Below are positions 40,455 to 41,369 of a stretch of DNA of 41,369 bases, piece after piece. The translations under genes were made by a program, and so were the position numbers. Every line of letters starts with the position of its first letter. Within the stretch, counting starts at the first letter, position 1. The stretch spans positions 1 to 41,369 of the forward strand of contig JAEYQO010000028.1 in NCBI GenBank assembly GCA_023409975.1. Reading direction: 5' to 3'. A model generated the notes under the pieces. The model was not told the DNA's origin. It was given only the letters and a program-made list of their open reading frames with translations, and searched no databases. Origin of the DNA: Bacteroidota bacterium (lineage in GTDB: Bacteria > Bacteroidota > Bacteroidia > Chitinophagales > Chitinophagaceae).

Positions 40455-41369
40455 ATGCGTGTGCGAAAGCTGTCCCTGATTTTGAACCTGCTGGTTTTTC
40501 CTGTAGCTCTGTTGGCGCAGACCGATTTTGCTCCCATTGGTGCCGTCTGGTTCCATGCGCAATTGCACAATCTCGAAAACCACGATTCAACCATCAGGTA
40601 CAGGGTATCAACTGCTGTTGGAGATACCGTAATAGATAATATTCTTTGCAGGAAGATCGAGCAACGAAGTATAGGCCGGCAAGACTGGTCGACTCCTGGG
40701 GCGCCTCTTGATACAAACAGACTACCAGATGGCTACGCCTACACTTCTGGTGACACAGTATTCTATTATTCGAATGACCTTGGCAGATTTACTCCCTTGT
40801 ATATATTCAACGTTCAGGCTGGTGACACCGTTGTTTATGAGGTTGCTCCGCAAGCTTTCGACACGTCATCCAGTTTCCGGATTCTGGTGGATAGCATCAC
40901 GATTGTGAATTTAGGTGGTGTAGCGCTTCGCCGGGTGCATTTTCATCCTCTGGCACCCTCTAATTACTGGGTCAATGCAACCCATTATACCGAGAGAATG
41001 GGTGCCTTTGGAAGCTATCTTCTGGAGCATTTTTTCGGAATCTATCCTGCCATCTATGTTTTGCCATATCTACGTTGTTATCAGGATGCCGACTTCAGTG
41101 TAGTAATGACCCATGAAACCTGCAACTATCTGCCTACAGAAGTTCATATGGTGGAATCCCCGACACACTTCAGAATATTCCCGAATCCATCAAAAGGCCT
41201 CATACATATGACTCATAATGTTGAGGGAGCGCTGATGGTAAAAGTACAGGACTATACAGGACGACTGGTTCATACCGCGCTGCTGCCAGGTGGCAGTAAG
41301 AAGATTGGTTTAGACCTGGCCCATCTATCTGCCGGTAACTACCTGATCGTTGTCTATGATGAGAAACGG
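40455..41369 (+). CDS. Secreted protein with T9SS sorting domain, C-terminus cut by window edge
   Basis: 305 codons are present and the frame runs off the right edge. The ATG at 40455 opens a signal peptide (KLSLILNLLVFPVALLAQ). The body is beta-rich with Gly-Asp turns (AVGDTVIDNILCRKIEQRS, TSGDTVFYYSN, VQAGDTVVYEVAP) and a Cys pair (LRCYQDADFS, HETCNYL). FRIFPNPSKGLIHM marks the start of the sorting domain, with YTGRLVHTALLPGG and HLSAGNYLIVVYDEK following, so only about 10 residues should be missing. No catalytic motif is seen. It diverges from the T9SS gene at 38801-40261. Confidence 0.88.
   Translation, partial: MRVRKLSLILNLLVFPVALLAQTDFAPIGAVWFHAQLHNLENHDSTIRYRVSTAVGDTVIDNILCRKIEQRSIGRQDWSTPGAPLDTNRLPDGYAYTSGDTVFYYSNDLGRFTPLYIFNVQAGDTVVYEVAPQAFDTSSSFRILVDSITIVNLGGVALRRVHFHPLAPSNYWVNATHYTERMGAFGSYLLEHFFGIYPAIYVLPYLRCYQDADFSVVMTHETCNYLPTEVHMVESPTHFRIFPNPSKGLIHMTHNVEGALMVKVQDYTGRLVHTALLPGGSKKIGLDLAHLSAGNYLIVVYDEKR

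Overview
The window reads as chromosome of a Bacteroidota species, most likely of the Chitinophagaceae/Chitinophagales type. Four things point there. Secreted proteins at 9625-13029, 38801-40261 and 40455-41369 carry type IX secretion (T9SS) C-terminal sorting domains (YPNP/FPNP-type motifs). Promoters fit the Bacteroidota pattern TTG-N16/17-TAnnTTTG. Start codons lack clear Shine-Dalgarno sequences. Menaquinone genes belong to the futalosine route (mqnB, mqnD). No insertion sequence, prophage, CRISPR array or resistance island is visible; almost everything is compact core or lineage-specific chromosome.

Layout. 1-313 is the start of a small secreted protein on the minus strand, expressed from a clear promoter through a G-poor, A-rich leader. 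314-959 has no convincing gene but holds an 11-bp tandem repeat. 960-8745 is a plus-strand run: GlcD-type FAD oxidase, outer-membrane barrel protein, Na+/solute symporter, LOG-family protein, O-methyltransferase, glucosaminidase with LysM domains, and hypoxanthine phosphoribosyltransferase. 8722-13840 is minus strand: mqnD, a 1134-residue T9SS protein, and mqnB. 13959-14986 is a two-gene pterin operon (6-pyruvoyltetrahydropterin synthase-like protein and folE) behind an excellent promoter. 14987-15720 is poorly coding and carries a second 11-bp repeat array. It is followed by tRNA-Pro(GGG) with its own promoter and terminator. 15887-18769 (minus) holds a small unknown protein, an ABC ATPase/membrane pair and a lipoprotein.

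18896-26045 (plus) holds a multi-PAS protein without a kinase ATPase domain, a persulfide-dioxygenase-like MBL/rhodanese fusion followed by a TlpA-like thioredoxin (likely sulfur or thiol metabolism), and a full-length M16 peptidase. 26111-28385 (minus) encodes a polytopic membrane protein and ispE; 28430-29694 (plus) an orphan LolD/MacB-type ATPase and a PduO-type cobalamin adenosyltransferase. 29722-33226 (minus) is an uncharacterised pair: a secreted helical-repeat protein and a lipoprotein that looks like a TIM-barrel hydrolase. 33312-35878 (minus) encodes gcvT, a small exported protein and a lipoprotein metallophosphoesterase. 35988-38750 (plus) encodes a CPA2 antiporter with C-terminal RCK_C domains and a small SPW-type membrane protein. 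The right end has two divergent T9SS genes, the last cut by the window edge.

The best candidates for undescribed biology are: the 29722-33226 pair; the 15887-16285 protein, whose predicted secondary-structure order resembles a catalytically dead integrase (RNase H-like) core; the two 11-bp repeat arrays with a TGACT core; and the vertebrate-like PTPS motif next to folE. All functional statements rest on reading sequences by eye; no database search was run.
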